Assembly: GCF_016808335.1 (NCBI RefSeq)
Contig: NC_053150.1
Location: forward strand, 48,292,119 to 48,356,118
Direction: 5' to 3'
Origin: Panicum virgatum
Taxonomy: Eukaryota > Streptophyta > Magnoliopsida > Poales > Poaceae
Length of the DNA stretch: 64,000 nt
Shown: piece by piece, positions 54,201-64,000 of the stretch
Numbering within the stretch: the stretch's first letter is position 1
Layout of the letters: every line of letters starts with the position of its first letter
Notes under the pieces: generated by a model
Told to the model about the DNA's origin: nothing
What the model saw: only the letters and a program-made list of their open reading frames with translations
Database searches by the model: none
Program-made: the position numbers and the translations under genes

Positions 54201-57200
54201 ATGCCGACGCCTCCGCTCTCCACCATTTCCACCCACCACCGCGCCCCGCCACCATGGCCGCCTCCCAAGACCGCCACCAACCCACGAGTGAGAACCCGGT
54301 GCGGCGTGCTCGTGCCGCCGGCCGGTCAAGCACTGCAGACGGCCGCCGCTGCTCCAGGTCCGAGGAGCACCGACTACCCGCCCAACCGGGCCCCGAGCTC
54401 CGACGTGAACCTGCAAATTCAGCGCCTCTGTCGGACGGGCGACCTCGCGGAGGCCGTGAGGCTGCTGGGCTCTGACGGCGTTGATGTGCGCAGCTACTGC
54501 GCGGTCATCCAGCTCTGCGGGGAGGAGAGGTCGCTGGAGGCCGGGAGGAGAGCGCATGCCCTGTTGCGCGCGTCCGGCGGTGGAACGGGTGGGATTGGGA
54601 GCGTTCTTGGGAAGAGGCTAGTGCTAATGTACCTCAAATGCGGCGATCTGGGCAGTGCGAGAGGGGTGTTTGATGAAATGCCACCTCAGGTCGCCGACGT
54701 CCGTGTCTGGACTTCGCTGATGAGTGCGTATGCCAAGGCTGGTGATTTTGGAGAAGGTGTTCTGCTGTTTAGGCAGATGCACTGCTGTGGGGTTAGTCCG
54801 GATGCACATGCCGTTTCCTGTGTTCTGAAGTGCATTGCCAGTTTGGGCAGCATCATGGACGGCGAGGTGGTTCATGGATTGCTTGAAAAGTTGGGTCTTG
54901 GAGCAGAATGTGCGGTTGCTAATGCTCTCATCGCGTTGTACTCAAGGTGTGGCTTGATGGAGGGTGCGATGCAGGTATTTGAGACTATGCATCCCCGGGA
55001 TGCCATTTCTTGGAATTCTATGATTAGCGGTTGCTTTTCCAATGGATGGCATGGAAGGGCTGTTGATCTTTTCGGCAAAATGTGGTCTGAGGGTTTGGAG
55101 ATCAGTTCGGTGACGATGGTCAGTGTTTTGCCTGCTTGTGCGGAGTTAGGTTATGACCTTGTTGGGAAAGTCGTGCATGGATACTCTGTGAAATCTGGAT
55201 TACTTTGGGATCTTGAATCATTAGAGAGAGGAATAGATGATGTTCTTGGATCAAAACTGGTATTCTTATATGTGAAATGTGGTGATATGGCCTCTGCAAG
55301 AAGGGTGTTTGATGTGATGTCATCAAAAAGTAACTTGCATGTGAGGAATCTGTTAATCGGTGGCTATGCAAAGGCTGGTGAATTTCAAGAAAGCCTCTTA
55401 ATTTTTGAGCAAATGCATGGGCTTGGCATTACCCCAGATGAACACACCATTTCATGCCTTCTGAAGTGCATCACTAGTTTGTCTCGTGTCAGTGATGGCT
55501 TGGTGGTTCATGGGTATCTCGTAAAGTTGGGTTTTGGGGCACAGTGTGCAGTTTGCAACGCACTGATATCGTTCTATGCAAAATCAAACAGGATTGAGGA
55601 TGCACTCGAGGTGTTTGATGGAATGCTTCATCAGGACATCATTTCTTGGAATTCAATAATTAGCGGATGCACTTCCAATGGCTTAAAGAGCGAAGCTGTT
55701 CAGCTGTTCATAACAATGTGGATACAAGGGCAGGAGCTGGACTCAGCTACGTTGCTAGGTGTTTTGCCAGCTTGTTCTCAGTCATGCTATTGGTTTTTAG
55801 GAAGGGGGCTTCATGGCTATTCAGTGAAAACTGGATTGATTGGGGAAACACCTCTTGCTAATGCACTTCTTGATATGTACTCAAATTGCTCAGATTGGCA
55901 TAGCACGAATCAGATATTCAGAAGTATGGATCAGAAAAATGTGGTGTCATGGACAGCAATGATCACAAGTTATACTAGGGCAGGGCTGTTTGACAAAGTG
56001 GCTGGATTACTCCAAGAGATGGTATTGGATGGTATCAGGCCAGACGTCTTTGCAGTCACCAGTGCCCTACATGCATTTGCTGGTGATGAATCCTTGAAAC
56101 AAGGCAAATCCGTCCATGGATATGTCATCAGAAATGGAATGGAGAAACTTCTTCCTGTTACCAATGCACTTATGGAAATGTATGTGAGATGTGGGAATAT
56201 TGAAGAAGCACGGTTGATTTTTGATCGTGTGACAAACAAGGATATAATCTCATGGAATACACTGATAGGAGGTTACTCCAGAAATAATCTTGCCAATGAA
56301 TCCTTCCTTTTGTTCAGTGAAATGTTGCTTCAATTCAAACCTAATGCAGTGACCATGACCTGCATACTTCCTGCTGCTGCAAGCCTTTCATCCTTGGAGC
56401 GAGGCAGGGAGATACATGCTTATGCACTACGAAGAGGATATCTGGAAGACAATTATACATCCAATGCACTGGTGGACATGTATGTTAAGTGTGGTGCGTT
56501 ACTGCTAGCTCGACTTTTGTTTGACCGATTGACTAAGAAGAACCTCATATCTTGGACCATCATGATCGCTGGATATGGCATGCATGGTTGTGGAAGAGAT
56601 GCCATTGCCCTCTTTGAAGAGATGAGAAGCAGTGGTGTTGAGCCAGATTCAGCCTCTTTCAGTGCCATACTGTATGCTTGCTGCCATTCAGGTCTTAGAA
56701 ATGAGGCATGGAGATTCTTCAATGCTATGCGAAATGAACACAAAATAGAACCTAAATTGAAGCACTATGCATGCATCGTTGACCTGCTTAGCCATACTGG
56801 AAATCTGAAGGAGGCTTTTGAGTTCATTGAGTCAATGCCTATTGAACCTGATTCAAGCATCTGGGTGTCATTGCTGCATGGATGTAGAATTCACAGGGAT
56901 GTCAAGCTTGCAGAGAAGGTGGCAGACAGGGTATTCAAGCTGGAACCAGAGAACACTGGATACTATGTTCTTCTTGCCAACATCTACACTGAGGCTGAGA
57001 GATGGGAGGCTGTCAAGAAGCTTAAAAGCAAGATTGGTGGTCGAGGGCTCCGTGAGAACTCTGGCTGCAGTTGGATTGAGGTTGGAGGCAAGGTTCATGT
57101 CTTTGACGCGGATAACCGGAATCACCCACAGGGAAGCAGGATTGCAGGGTTCCTGGATAATGTTACCACAAGGATGAAAGAAGAAGGCCATGATCCTAAG

Positions 57201-57467
57201 AAAAAGTATGCTCTGATGGGTGCCAACAATGCTGTGCATGATGAGGCACTTTGTGGGCACAGCTCGAAGCTCGCCATCGCATTCGGCGTGCTGAATTTGT
57301 CAGAAGGTCGGCCAATCCGCGTGACGAAGAACTCACGGGTTTGTAGCCACTGCCATGAGGCTGCCAAGTTCATATCCAAGATGTGCAACAGAGAAATCAT
57401 TTTGAGAGATTCAAACAGGTTTCATCGTTTTGAAGGAGGCAGGTGTTCTTGCAGAGGGTACTGCTGA
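54201..57467 (+). CDS. DOT4: DOT4-like chloroplast PPR protein, PLS class with degenerate DYW domain
   Basis: A single intronless frame of 1088 codons, typical for PPR genes. The Pro/Thr/Ser/Arg-rich N-terminus suggests a chloroplast transit peptide. PPR motifs run from about residue 70 to 880, with repeated patterns such as NALIALYSRCGLMEGAMQVF, DIISWNSIISGCTSNGL and KNVVSWTAMITSYTRAGLF. An E region follows (IWVSLLHGCRIHRDVKLAEK, EPENTGYYVLLANIYTEAER), then a DYW deaminase-like domain (CSWIEVGGKVHVFDADNRNH to the end). PPR-DYW proteins select RNA sites for C-to-U editing in organelles. Sequence texture and order match Arabidopsis DOT4. Two oddities: the catalytic HxE motif reads HSS (57258-57266), losing the Glu, and the last residues are CRGYC, not CGDYW. 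The zinc CxxCH (CSHCH) is kept. RNA binding is therefore likely, deamination doubtful. Confidence 0.85.
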   Translation: MPTPPLSTISTHHRAPPPWPPPKTATNPRVRTRCGVLVPPAGQALQTAAAAPGPRSTDYPPNRAPSSDVNLQIQRLCRTGDLAEAVRLLGSDGVDVRSYCAVIQLCGEERSLEAGRRAHALLRASGGGTGGIGSVLGKRLVLMYLKCGDLGSARGVFDEMPPQVADVRVWTSLMSAYAKAGDFGEGVLLFRQMHCCGVSPDAHAVSCVLKCIASLGSIMDGEVVHGLLEKLGLGAECAVANALIALYSRCGLMEGAMQVFETMHPRDAISWNSMISGCFSNGWHGRAVDLFGKMWSEGLEISSVTMVSVLPACAELGYDLVGKVVHGYSVKSGLLWDLESLERGIDDVLGSKLVFLYVKCGDMASARRVFDVMSSKSNLHVRNLLIGGYAKAGEFQESLLIFEQMHGLGITPDEHTISCLLKCITSLSRVSDGLVVHGYLVKLGFGAQCAVCNALISFYAKSNRIEDALEVFDGMLHQDIISWNSIISGCTSNGLKSEAVQLFITMWIQGQELDSATLLGVLPACSQSCYWFLGRGLHGYSVKTGLIGETPLANALLDMYSNCSDWHSTNQIFRSMDQKNVVSWTAMITSYTRAGLFDKVAGLLQEMVLDGIRPDVFAVTSALHAFAGDESLKQGKSVHGYVIRNGMEKLLPVTNALMEMYVRCGNIEEARLIFDRVTNKDIISWNTLIGGYSRNNLANESFLLFSEMLLQFKPNAVTMTCILPAAASLSSLERGREIHAYALRRGYLEDNYTSNALVDMYVKCGALLLARLLFDRLTKKNLISWTIMIAGYGMHGCGRDAIALFEEMRSSGVEPDSASFSAILYACCHSGLRNEAWRFFNAMRNEHKIEPKLKHYACIVDLLSHTGNLKEAFEFIESMPIEPDSSIWVSLLHGCRIHRDVKLAEKVADRVFKLEPENTGYYVLLANIYTEAERWEAVKKLKSKIGGRGLRENSGCSWIEVGGKVHVFDADNRNHPQGSRIAGFLDNVTTRMKEEGHDPKKKYALMGANNAVHDEALCGHSSKLAIAFGVLNLSEGRPIRVTKNSRVCSHCHEAAKFISKMCNREIILRDSNRFHRFEGGRCSCRGYC

Positions 57468-57959
57468 ATGAAACACCAATCATGTAACTAAAATTTTGTC
57501 TGTTGATAGCAGAGAGTACATATTTTTGCTACTAGCTGCACCATATTATCTTGCGTATGCAGTGATTTGTCTTTAAAAGTTTTAGAGGTGACTTTAGAAT
57601 GGTGTGGGAAGATTCATTTGTAAGAAACAACACTTTCTGTGCGCTCGAGAAACACAGTTACAATCCCTACTATGTACATATGTGTCTCCATTTGGCAATA
57701 AAATTCAGGCAACCTAGTTTCTTTCCAAAAGGTAAAGTTACAATCCCTAGAAATGTATAAAGAGATAAAAAGGGTGAATACGTTTCAACATGTAAAATGT
57801 CAATCATGTCTTTCAGCAGACACAAGACCTGCTAAATCATGTGAGAGGTGATTGTTATGCTACTGACTTGAGCAGCTAGCCGTCCGCTGGCCGTGTCGCC
57901 GCGCCGGCGCGAGCTCGCCACGCTGCCGCTGCATCTGCCTGCGCGGAAAAACGATGTGC
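57468..57959. other. PPR 3' region and intergenic spacer
   Basis: AT-rich with ordinary 3'-UTR look until about 57870, then a short GC-rich patch before the RPS16 promoter. An AATAAAA near 57698 could be a poly(A) signal. Confidence 0.4.
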
Positions 57960-58140
57960 TGGGCTCGTAAAAGCCCATTCAGTTGCTGCAAAAAAAATAA
58001 AAGCCCATGCAATTGACCGGCCCATGGACGTATCCCTTCGTCTACCTCTGCCACTCCGCTCCACCACCTCCGCGTTTCCTCCACTCCATTTCAATAAAAA
58101 AAAAAACATTTCCATCCCTCTGACCCTCTCCCAAAACCCT
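57960..58140 (+). promoter_or_regulatory. RPS16 promoter with site II and telo-box motifs
   Basis: TGGGCT (57960), AGCCCA (57972), AGCCCA (58002) and GGCCCA (58019) are four site II-type elements (TGGGCY or inverse) within 65 bp, and AAACCCT (58134-58140) is a telo box 66 bp before the start codon. Clusters of these two motifs are known to drive plant ribosomal-protein and organelle-biogenesis genes. No TATA box is visible. Confidence 0.7.
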
Positions 58141-58206
58141 CGTCTTCCCCCACTGGCCACCGCATCAACAGCTCCGAAAAGGCGAAGGGACGAGGAAGGA
58201 GCGGGG

Positions 58207-59710
58207 ATGGTCGTGCGGATCCGGCTGGCCCGGTTTGGATGCCGGAACAGGCCCTTCTACCGGCTGATGGCCGCCGACAGCCGCTCCCCGCGCGACGGCA
58301 AGCACCTCGAGGTGCTCGGATACTACAACCCGCTCCCCGGTACCGTCCAATCCTAATCCGGTGCTCCCCTCCATCAAATTGCTTTGATTCCTTAAGGTCG
58401 AATAACCTAGCCTTGCGATTGGGTAGGGATGAGCAGTGACGTGTGTGCTGTTTTGCAGGGAAGGATGGTGGCAAGAGGATGGGGTTAAAATTTGACCGTG
58501 TGAAGTGAGTACACCGGCACTCGTTGTCCTTTCGTTGCAGTAATAGATGGTTGTCGAACTAGTTGGTCGTGATCTGGTTGTCAAACTGTCCAACAACTTG
58601 GCATTGTGGAATGCAAGAGCACTCCTGGAATTACCTCTCCTCCCTTTTCTGCTTTGTTATTGAACTAGCTATTTGCCTTTTCCTACAAGTTTTTATTTTA
58701 CTCAGAAGCTAGTCACGTGGCTAGTCGTTACTCGTCAGTAACCGTTCTGTTTATATCTAACTTTTAAACCTTTGAGGTGAAGAGAAGGTCAAATTGTAAC
58801 TTTGTTATCCTGTCCATAGTTTCAAAAGTTCCAAATCCAGGGCTGATGCTAAGTTGCTAACTGCTAGATCGTAGTGTCCATGTTTTGCAGCGCATTACTT
58901 AGTGCTTGGGATTTTACATGCCCTTTTGGAGTGCTGTGCATCCTCTGAATGCTTATTTGCAGGAAGTAAATTATTTTAAGCGGTGCAAATGATATACCTT
59001 TTTTGAACCCTATCAATTTGAGAATTGAGATCAGTTGATAGAAGCCGACTTGGAAATTTTATCATCATTCTAGTATTTCAGCCTTTTCCATCTGCGTGGT
59101 CAAATAATTTCTGGAGTATCAGAGTATGATAGCATGATGTGAACTGCCCATTGAAATTGTTTGACTATTCATAGGCATAATAGGCATGGCATGGGGGAAA
59201 ATATATCTGTATGACCGACTTTTAAGAGTTACAGTAGATTTTTTTTTTTCAAAGTTTCAGTAACTGCTCTGTAGGTGGCCAGTTTTGTGGTTTCTCTTGA
59301 TGTTTTCCAGCTGTTGAGTTCATTATTTATTTTGGTCGATATGTGCTATGCTGCCTTTGACAAGTTAGTGAAGGGACAGTGATTGTCTACAGAACATGTA
59401 TTTGTTTTAGAGAATGGAATGATATTAGGTTGTCACTCACAGACTCATTCTCAGGTAACTATCGTCTTGCTGCAGGTATTGGTTGTCGGTTGGGGCACAG
59501 CCAACAGATCCTGTTGAGCGCATACTCTTTCGTGCAGGAATTCTACCTCCACCTCCAATGTTAGCTATGGCACACAAGGGCGGGCCTCGGGACAGACAAC
59601 TTATTGATCCGATGACTGGACACCCTTTGGACATTTATGGTCTCACAATTGTTGATGACCCTAATGCTCCAGATGGTGAAAATGGAGCATCGATTGAGAA
59701 GACGGCTTGA
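58207..59710 (+). CDS. RPS16: Small ribosomal subunit protein bS16, nuclear-encoded organellar
   Basis: Three exons, 58207-58339, 58459-58504 and 59476-59710, join in frame to 137 codons with clean borders (CCCG|GTACC, TTTTGCAG|GG, GTGAA|GTGAGT, CTGCAG|GTATTGG). The protein begins [20 protein letters not shown] and carries the S16 signature, then [27 protein letters not shown] and a plant-specific tail ([16 protein letters not shown]). It binds 16S-type rRNA and helps assemble the small subunit. In several plants the nuclear S16 is dual-targeted to mitochondria and plastids, the N-terminus itself acting as signal; targeting here is inferred. The frame is open upstream to an ATG at 58024, but the conserved start, the telo box at 58134 and an A-run favour 58207. 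Confidence 0.92.
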
Positions 59711-61046
59711 ATGGGCATGATAATATTATGCATTAGTATAACTATGCTACATATGAGTTGTTTTAGCATTTATGCCCTGCAGGTTGGTTTGGTAGCTTGT
59801 TACTGTTGCACAATGTGAGAACTTTTTGCCAAGTGACTTCTGAACAATAATTACTTTATGCAACTGAAGTTTAGCCCTGAAAAAGCTTCTATTTTGCTTT
59901 TTCTTGAATATTCTTCACCATACCTCTATGGAACGTGGACCTGATACTGCACAGACTTATCTTTGTTCACTATTTATCAATAGGCTGCGTGTAGAATTTT
60001 GAAAGTTGTATGCTTTTTTTTATTGTCGTGAGCTTGTTATTGGCCTCTTTGAGGATAGAGTGAGGGCTAAGCCAGGCTTATGCTGAGTATGATTATTTGA
60101 TAATTTTGAGACCTCTACTTTCATTATGAGGTAAATACTTGGTACCTGCTCGGCTGCTCATCATGATCAATTTTTTGAAGCATAAAGTTGGTTGCCTAAG
60201 GATGGTTATTCTTTTTTGTCATACCCAATCAGAAGCAATGCTTTTATCCAAGCTGCTAGAATGACGATATATACTTTCTTGACTTGCAAAGATAGCAGCT
60301 GGCGTCTGTTTAGATACCTATGCTGTTTGTTTATACAGATGAAATGGTGCAGTTATTTGAAGTAGAACCAAGTACTTAGTGTCATGACAGTGTGTGTGGG
60401 ATTGATGCCTTACTTGTACTCGTCTTATTGCTGCAAGACAAGTTTACCTACCTGGAAGCAATGTTCAGAGTCGTATGTTATGGCCCAAATAGGCTAATTC
60501 TTTTTTTTAGTCCCTGAATAGAAAACATTGCAGTGTCAGTTTTAGTTAATTCAATTCAGTGCTTGAATTTTGGATCTGTATGTGTTGATTGGAGTGGTCT
60601 TATGCTCTTAGTGACTTGCAAAACTATCCATGAACATAGCGCATGAAACCATGGCCCTTGAGTTGTTCACCATGAGGATTGTTTAAGATTGATACAACAC
60701 AGCACGTATATCTAGTCAGGAATTAAGGTATATACACTCTTGCAATTGTTACACTGTTACTAGTAGACTAGCTACTCGCCCTAGTACCAATTTCACTTTT
60801 ATCCCTTGCATTGTTACATAAGGTATTTCTTCTCACTGAGGCCACCCCATGCACGCAAAATGCTAAAGCAATGTCACCAAGTAACCTTTATCTTCCACAT
60901 CTGCGACCCAAAAATTTTTAAAGCCTGCAACTGCAACCATGTCCAAAATCTCTTCTCAACTCTCTCCAATCCTATCAAGAACATAGTGAATTTGTGACAA
61001 CTGACAAGTGAAACCCAAGTCAGAAGTACTGCAAGACCTGAACACC
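59711..61046. other. Intergenic, no gene seen
   Basis: AT-rich 3' flank of RPS16 and upstream region of the thaumatin-like gene. No ORF with a recognisable domain and no clear repeat. Confidence 0.5.
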
Positions 61047-62441
61047 ATGGAAACGCCAAGAAGTTGTAGTTCACCATGCTTGCTGATCTTTGTGCTAGCA
61101 CTGTCCCATTGCTGCAGCATCACCACGGCGAGCTGCAGCTTCACCATATCCAACTACTGCTCCCAGCCCATCTGGCCGGGGACGCTCGCCGGCGCGGGCA
61201 CGCCGCAGCTGCCGACGACGGGGTTCAGGCTCGATCCGGGGCAGACCGTGCAGGTCCCGGCGCCGGCGGGGTGGTCCGGCCGGTTATGGGCGCGCACGGG
61301 CTGCGCGTTCGACGCCGGCGGCCAGGGCGCGTGCCAGACCGGCGACTGCGGCGGGCGCATGGAGTGTGCGGGCACCGGCGCCACGCCGCCGGCGACGCTG
61401 TTCGAGGTCACGCTGGGGAAGGCCGCCGGCGACCTGGACTACTACGATGTCAGCCTCGTCGACGGGTACAACCTGCCCGTCGTCGCCGTCCCGCGGGCGC
61501 GGCAGGGCGCCGCCGGCGGCTGCAACGCCACCGGCTGCATGGCCGACCTCAACCGCTGTACGTTCCGCGCGCGTCCATGTCGTGTCCTAACTACTAGTAA
61601 GTTTTTGTTGCTCTGTCTGACACCTGAAATTCTGTGTGTGTGACAGCGTGCCCCAAGGAGCTGCAGGTGGACCGCGGCGGCGGCACGGTGGCGTGCCGGA
61701 GCGCGTGCGAGGCGTTCGGGCAGGACCAGTACTGCTGCAGCGGCGCCTACGCGACGCCGACGACGTGCCGACCGACGGCGTACTCGTCCGTCTTCAAGAC
61801 GGCGTGCCCGCGCGCGTACAGCTACGCCTACGACGACGGCTCCAGCACCTTCACCTGCGGCAACGCCGCCGACTACACCGTCGCCTTCTGCCTCCCTCCC
61901 TCCGGGTAATCTCGCCGCGCAACACGCCTCGCCATTCGTCTTCACTGAACATTGCTAGTGCAACGCACTGATCAGACTTCACACACTTCAGAATCCACAG
62001 CCTCTGAAATGTGTTTCTGGTCAGAGTCACAGATCCTATATCCTTGTCTGTTTGCACAGGTTGCAGAGTCCCGGCGCCGTTCCCCTAGGATCGCCGCCGG
62101 CCTATGGACAGAGCACTAGCGGTGGCACCAGCGGCGCTGCTGGCAGCACGCCGCCTCCTGCTACTGACGACAATGGCGTCGGGAGCACCAACCCGCCGCC
62201 ACCTACTACTGACAACAATGGCGTCGGTAGCACCAACCCGTCGCCTCCTACTCCTAGTACTGACAACAATGGCGTTGGATGCACCGGTCAGCCGCCTCCG
62301 GCCGCCAGCAACGGTGCTGGAACTGGAAGCACCTATCAGCCGCCGTGGATGACGCTGTCGTCAGCCAGCACGATACACGACCAGCTGTGGCTCCTGCTGC
62401 CTGCAGTGCTCTTGTTCCTCCTCTGGTCATTCTCGCCATGA
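61047..62441 (+). CDS. Thaumatin-like protein (PR-5 family) with predicted GPI anchor
   Basis: Three exons, 61047-61557, 61647-61905 and 62060-62441, join in frame to 383 codons. Residues 1-28 form a signal peptide (CLLIFVLALSHCC). The mature part starts CSFTISNYCSQPIWPGTLAG and shows the thaumatin fold with its many Cys: GWSGRLWARTGCAFDAGG, CQTGDCGGRMECAGTG, FEVTLGKAAGDLDYYDVSLV, CMADLNRSCPKELQVD and YCCSGAYATPTTC. The acidic-cleft residues (R, E, D, D) typical of antifungal members appear present. Exon 3 adds a tail with three DNNGVGSTNP-like repeats and ends in a hydrophobic helix (QLWLLLPAVLLFLLWSFSP), pointing to GPI attachment at the outer plasma membrane. If exon 2 is not spliced, GGGTAA gives a shorter protein without the anchor. 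AATAAA at 62594 may be the poly(A) signal. Confidence 0.88.
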
Positions 62442-62910
62442 ACGTAGTCAGGGCGTCAGGCACAGGTCTTGTAGGATTCACTGACAGTAGTTCCGTGGAC
62501 TCCGCATGTGTAGCACTAGCAGTGATAAAATCCACCATAGTCAATCGAGATGGAAACATGTACAGATTGAATTAGCTTATGTAGAATCTGGACAATAAAC
62601 TTAAAAATAATAATATGGATAATAAAAACACATTGTTCGTTTCTCCATGAATTCAGTTCCTTTTCTTTTTCTTATTAAAAAAAACTGGTATTGAGTTCCT
62701 CTGTTTAGTTGTTCTTGTTGTTCTTCTCAGAATGTTCAGTTGTTCTTGTTCACCGGCAGATTTTATTTTTTTTGGAAGAAATCATCACTACGGTCGATCA
62801 CAATTCTGAAGAACACGAAGAAGAATCAAGACAATGAACTAGTGACAAATTTCCATGAAATTCAGGTTTATCGCATAACTCTTGTTACATGTCAGGTACT
62901 CTCTCTACTG
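62442..62910. other. Spacer between convergent thaumatin-like and ORP genes
   Basis: AT-rich; holds the probable poly(A) signals of both convergent genes. Nothing else seen. Confidence 0.5.
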
Positions 62911-64000
62911 TCATGAAGGGACGACAATGGGAGCCGGCGGCACCGACTCCTCCAAGGGCCAGCACTCCCACTCGCCGTTCTTGTTCTGCGACAGGGAGAA
63001 GTGCTTGGGCGTCCAGACCTCCCCCTTGTCGTTCCTCTCCTTGGCGAGCTTCCTCGCCTCGTCCTCCACCCGCCGCTTCGCCTGCCGGGCTTTCTCCCAG
63101 TCCTCCTTCAGGAGCGCGTCGCTGACCTCGCCCCACACCACGGCGGATTCCGACGGCGCCACGCCCTGAGACGAACATGATCATCGATCAGCACAGGGAT
63201 TGATCGAAACGATGTCAAACCAAGTTTTTCAGAGTTCAGGTTGAAATGATTTTCAAGAGCAATTACCTTGTGGTCTTGAACGACCGGCGTGGTGAGGTTA
63301 CCAATGGCTCGCTGGGCGTCGTACAGCACGGAGACCTCGCCGGCGGCGACGTCCTTGAGCGAGACGGTCCTGTCCCAGGACCCGTCGACCTCGTAGATCG
63401 TCTCGTCCCGCGACGCCGAGCGGAAGATCCTGCCCCTGACGCACCTGGCGTCGCCGCCGAAGCCAAGGAAGGAGCGGGTCCGGCAGTAGCTGAGCTGGGC
63501 CTCGAGCCCGGAGTCGGCGCAGACGACGCGGACGTCGCCGGCCCACTCGACGGACGGCGCCGGGAGGAACCGGATGAGCAGGTTGGGGCAGTCGAGCTCG
63601 TAGCGCTCGGCGTGGCGGGCGAGGCGCAGCTCCCGGCGGCCGCGCACCGCGGCCTCGATGCTGGCGCTGTGGAACCTGGGGACGGGGCTCTGGCACCAGA
63701 CGAGGCGCACGTCCCCGGCGGCGTCGGTGGCGTGCAGCGCCGAGACGGGCGGGCGGTGGGAGACCTGCTCGAGGAGGACGTTGAGGGGGCCGCGGGACAC
63801 GTGGTGCGTCTCCCCGAGCACCGGGTTGTAGGGCGCGAACCCGAAGATGGGGGGCCGCGTCGTGGAGATGCTCCAGGCCACCACCGCCGTGAGGCGCTCC
63901 AGGCTGTCCTTGCCCCGGGCGCACCGCCCGAGGAGGTCCTCGCCGGCGCTGTACACGCCCTCGCCGTACATCTGGAGCTGCGACTTGGGCAGGTTGAACG
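62911..64000 (-). CDS. Oxysterol-binding protein-related protein, ORP4-type (partial, 3' end)
   Basis: Minus strand, running off the right edge. The upstream exon (to 63267) reads FNLPKSQLQMYGEGVYS, WSISTTRPPIFGFAPYNPVL, LLEQVSHRPPVSALHATD, LIRFLPAPSVEW and SWDRTVSLKDV. It splices (AAG|GTAATT, CTCAG|GGCGTG) to the last exon 63165-62911, which ends VVWGEVSDALLKEDWEKARQ, KHFSLSQNKNGEWECWPLEE and VPPAPIVVPS. OSBP/ORP domains carry sterols or PI4P between membranes. The family fingerprint EQVSHHPP is EQVSHRPP here (CGC at 63753-63755). The second His normally contacts the PI4P phosphate, so lipid exchange may be altered. The final helix with KARQAKRRVED is typical of plant ORP4-type proteins. The N-terminus, including any PH domain, lies outside the window. 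Confidence 0.85.

Noticed and set aside
58024..58206. N-terminal extension of RPS16
   Set aside because: In frame, but it spans an A-run and a telo box, and family members start at [11 protein letters not shown].
61076..61597. Second long frame over the thaumatin-like gene
   Set aside because: Arg/His-rich shadow of the GC-rich thaumatin coding frame.
63298..63924. 208-codon alternative frame over the ORP exon
   Set aside because: Arg/Pro/Ala-rich shadow of the ORP frame, which shows clear family motifs.

Overview
The window is nuclear DNA from a grass, most likely a panicoid (Panicum, Setaria or sorghum type). The evidence is intron-split plant genes (TBC/Rab-GAP, DYW-type PPR, nuclear ribosomal protein S16, thaumatin-like, ORP), a grass-style MATH-BTB gene, and nested transposons of almost every plant order. 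There are no operons. Genes lie 2-10 kb apart with repeats filling the gaps. All splice sites were read by eye from GT/AG context and frame continuity.

Layout. 1-5600: repeat-rich, with a Tourist/Harbinger MITE at 721-841 whose paralogous empty site lies at 5545-5606, an array of short GC palindromes (1071-1847), an LTR-like block ending near 3547, a second MITE (4221-4596), and a two-exon cathepsin-propeptide-inhibitor-like gene (4680-5470, minus) broken by one TAG. 8179-12275: an apparently intact five-exon TBC (Rab-GAP, TBC1D5-like) gene, minus strand. 12.3-23 kb: no convincing gene; several MITEs, a Copia-like non-coding block and a hAT-type element with an 8-bp target duplication. 23.0-26.3 kb: a 5'-truncated, frameshifted LINE. 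27.2 kb: a small gene relic.

31.9-42.5 kb: a MATH-BTB gene cut by a 951-bp insertion flanked by a perfect 9-bp duplication, then truncated at the start of a roughly 8.8-kb LTR retrotransposon. That element has no recognisable pol. It carries sense gag remnants, eight tandem repeats of about 121-125 bp, and on the opposite strand a multi-exon 'putative gypsy type transposon' gene (Pfam PF04195-like). This resembles Tat-lineage Gypsy elements with additional antisense ORFs.

43.6-45.1 kb: an intronless F-box-like gene with an acidic repeat region. 47158-51554: a complete-ended CACTA element encoding Transpos_assoc, Transposase_24-like and Ulp1/C48-protease-like segments but no DDE transposase. 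51671-53144: a Mutator-like element with about 200-bp inverted repeats around GC-rich DNA (Pack-MULE-like).

54.2-64 kb is the gene-dense end: a DOT4-like PPR-DYW protein whose DYW domain has lost the catalytic Glu; RPS16 with a promoter of site II and telo-box motifs; a GPI-anchored thaumatin-like protein; and the C-terminal half of an ORP4-type oxysterol-binding protein running off the right edge.

The host genes are unrelated housekeeping or defence genes and do not form a pathway. The most unusual content is in the mobile elements (antisense-coding non-autonomous retrotransposon, protease-fused CACTA) and in catalytic-residue changes in the PPR-DYW and ORP proteins.
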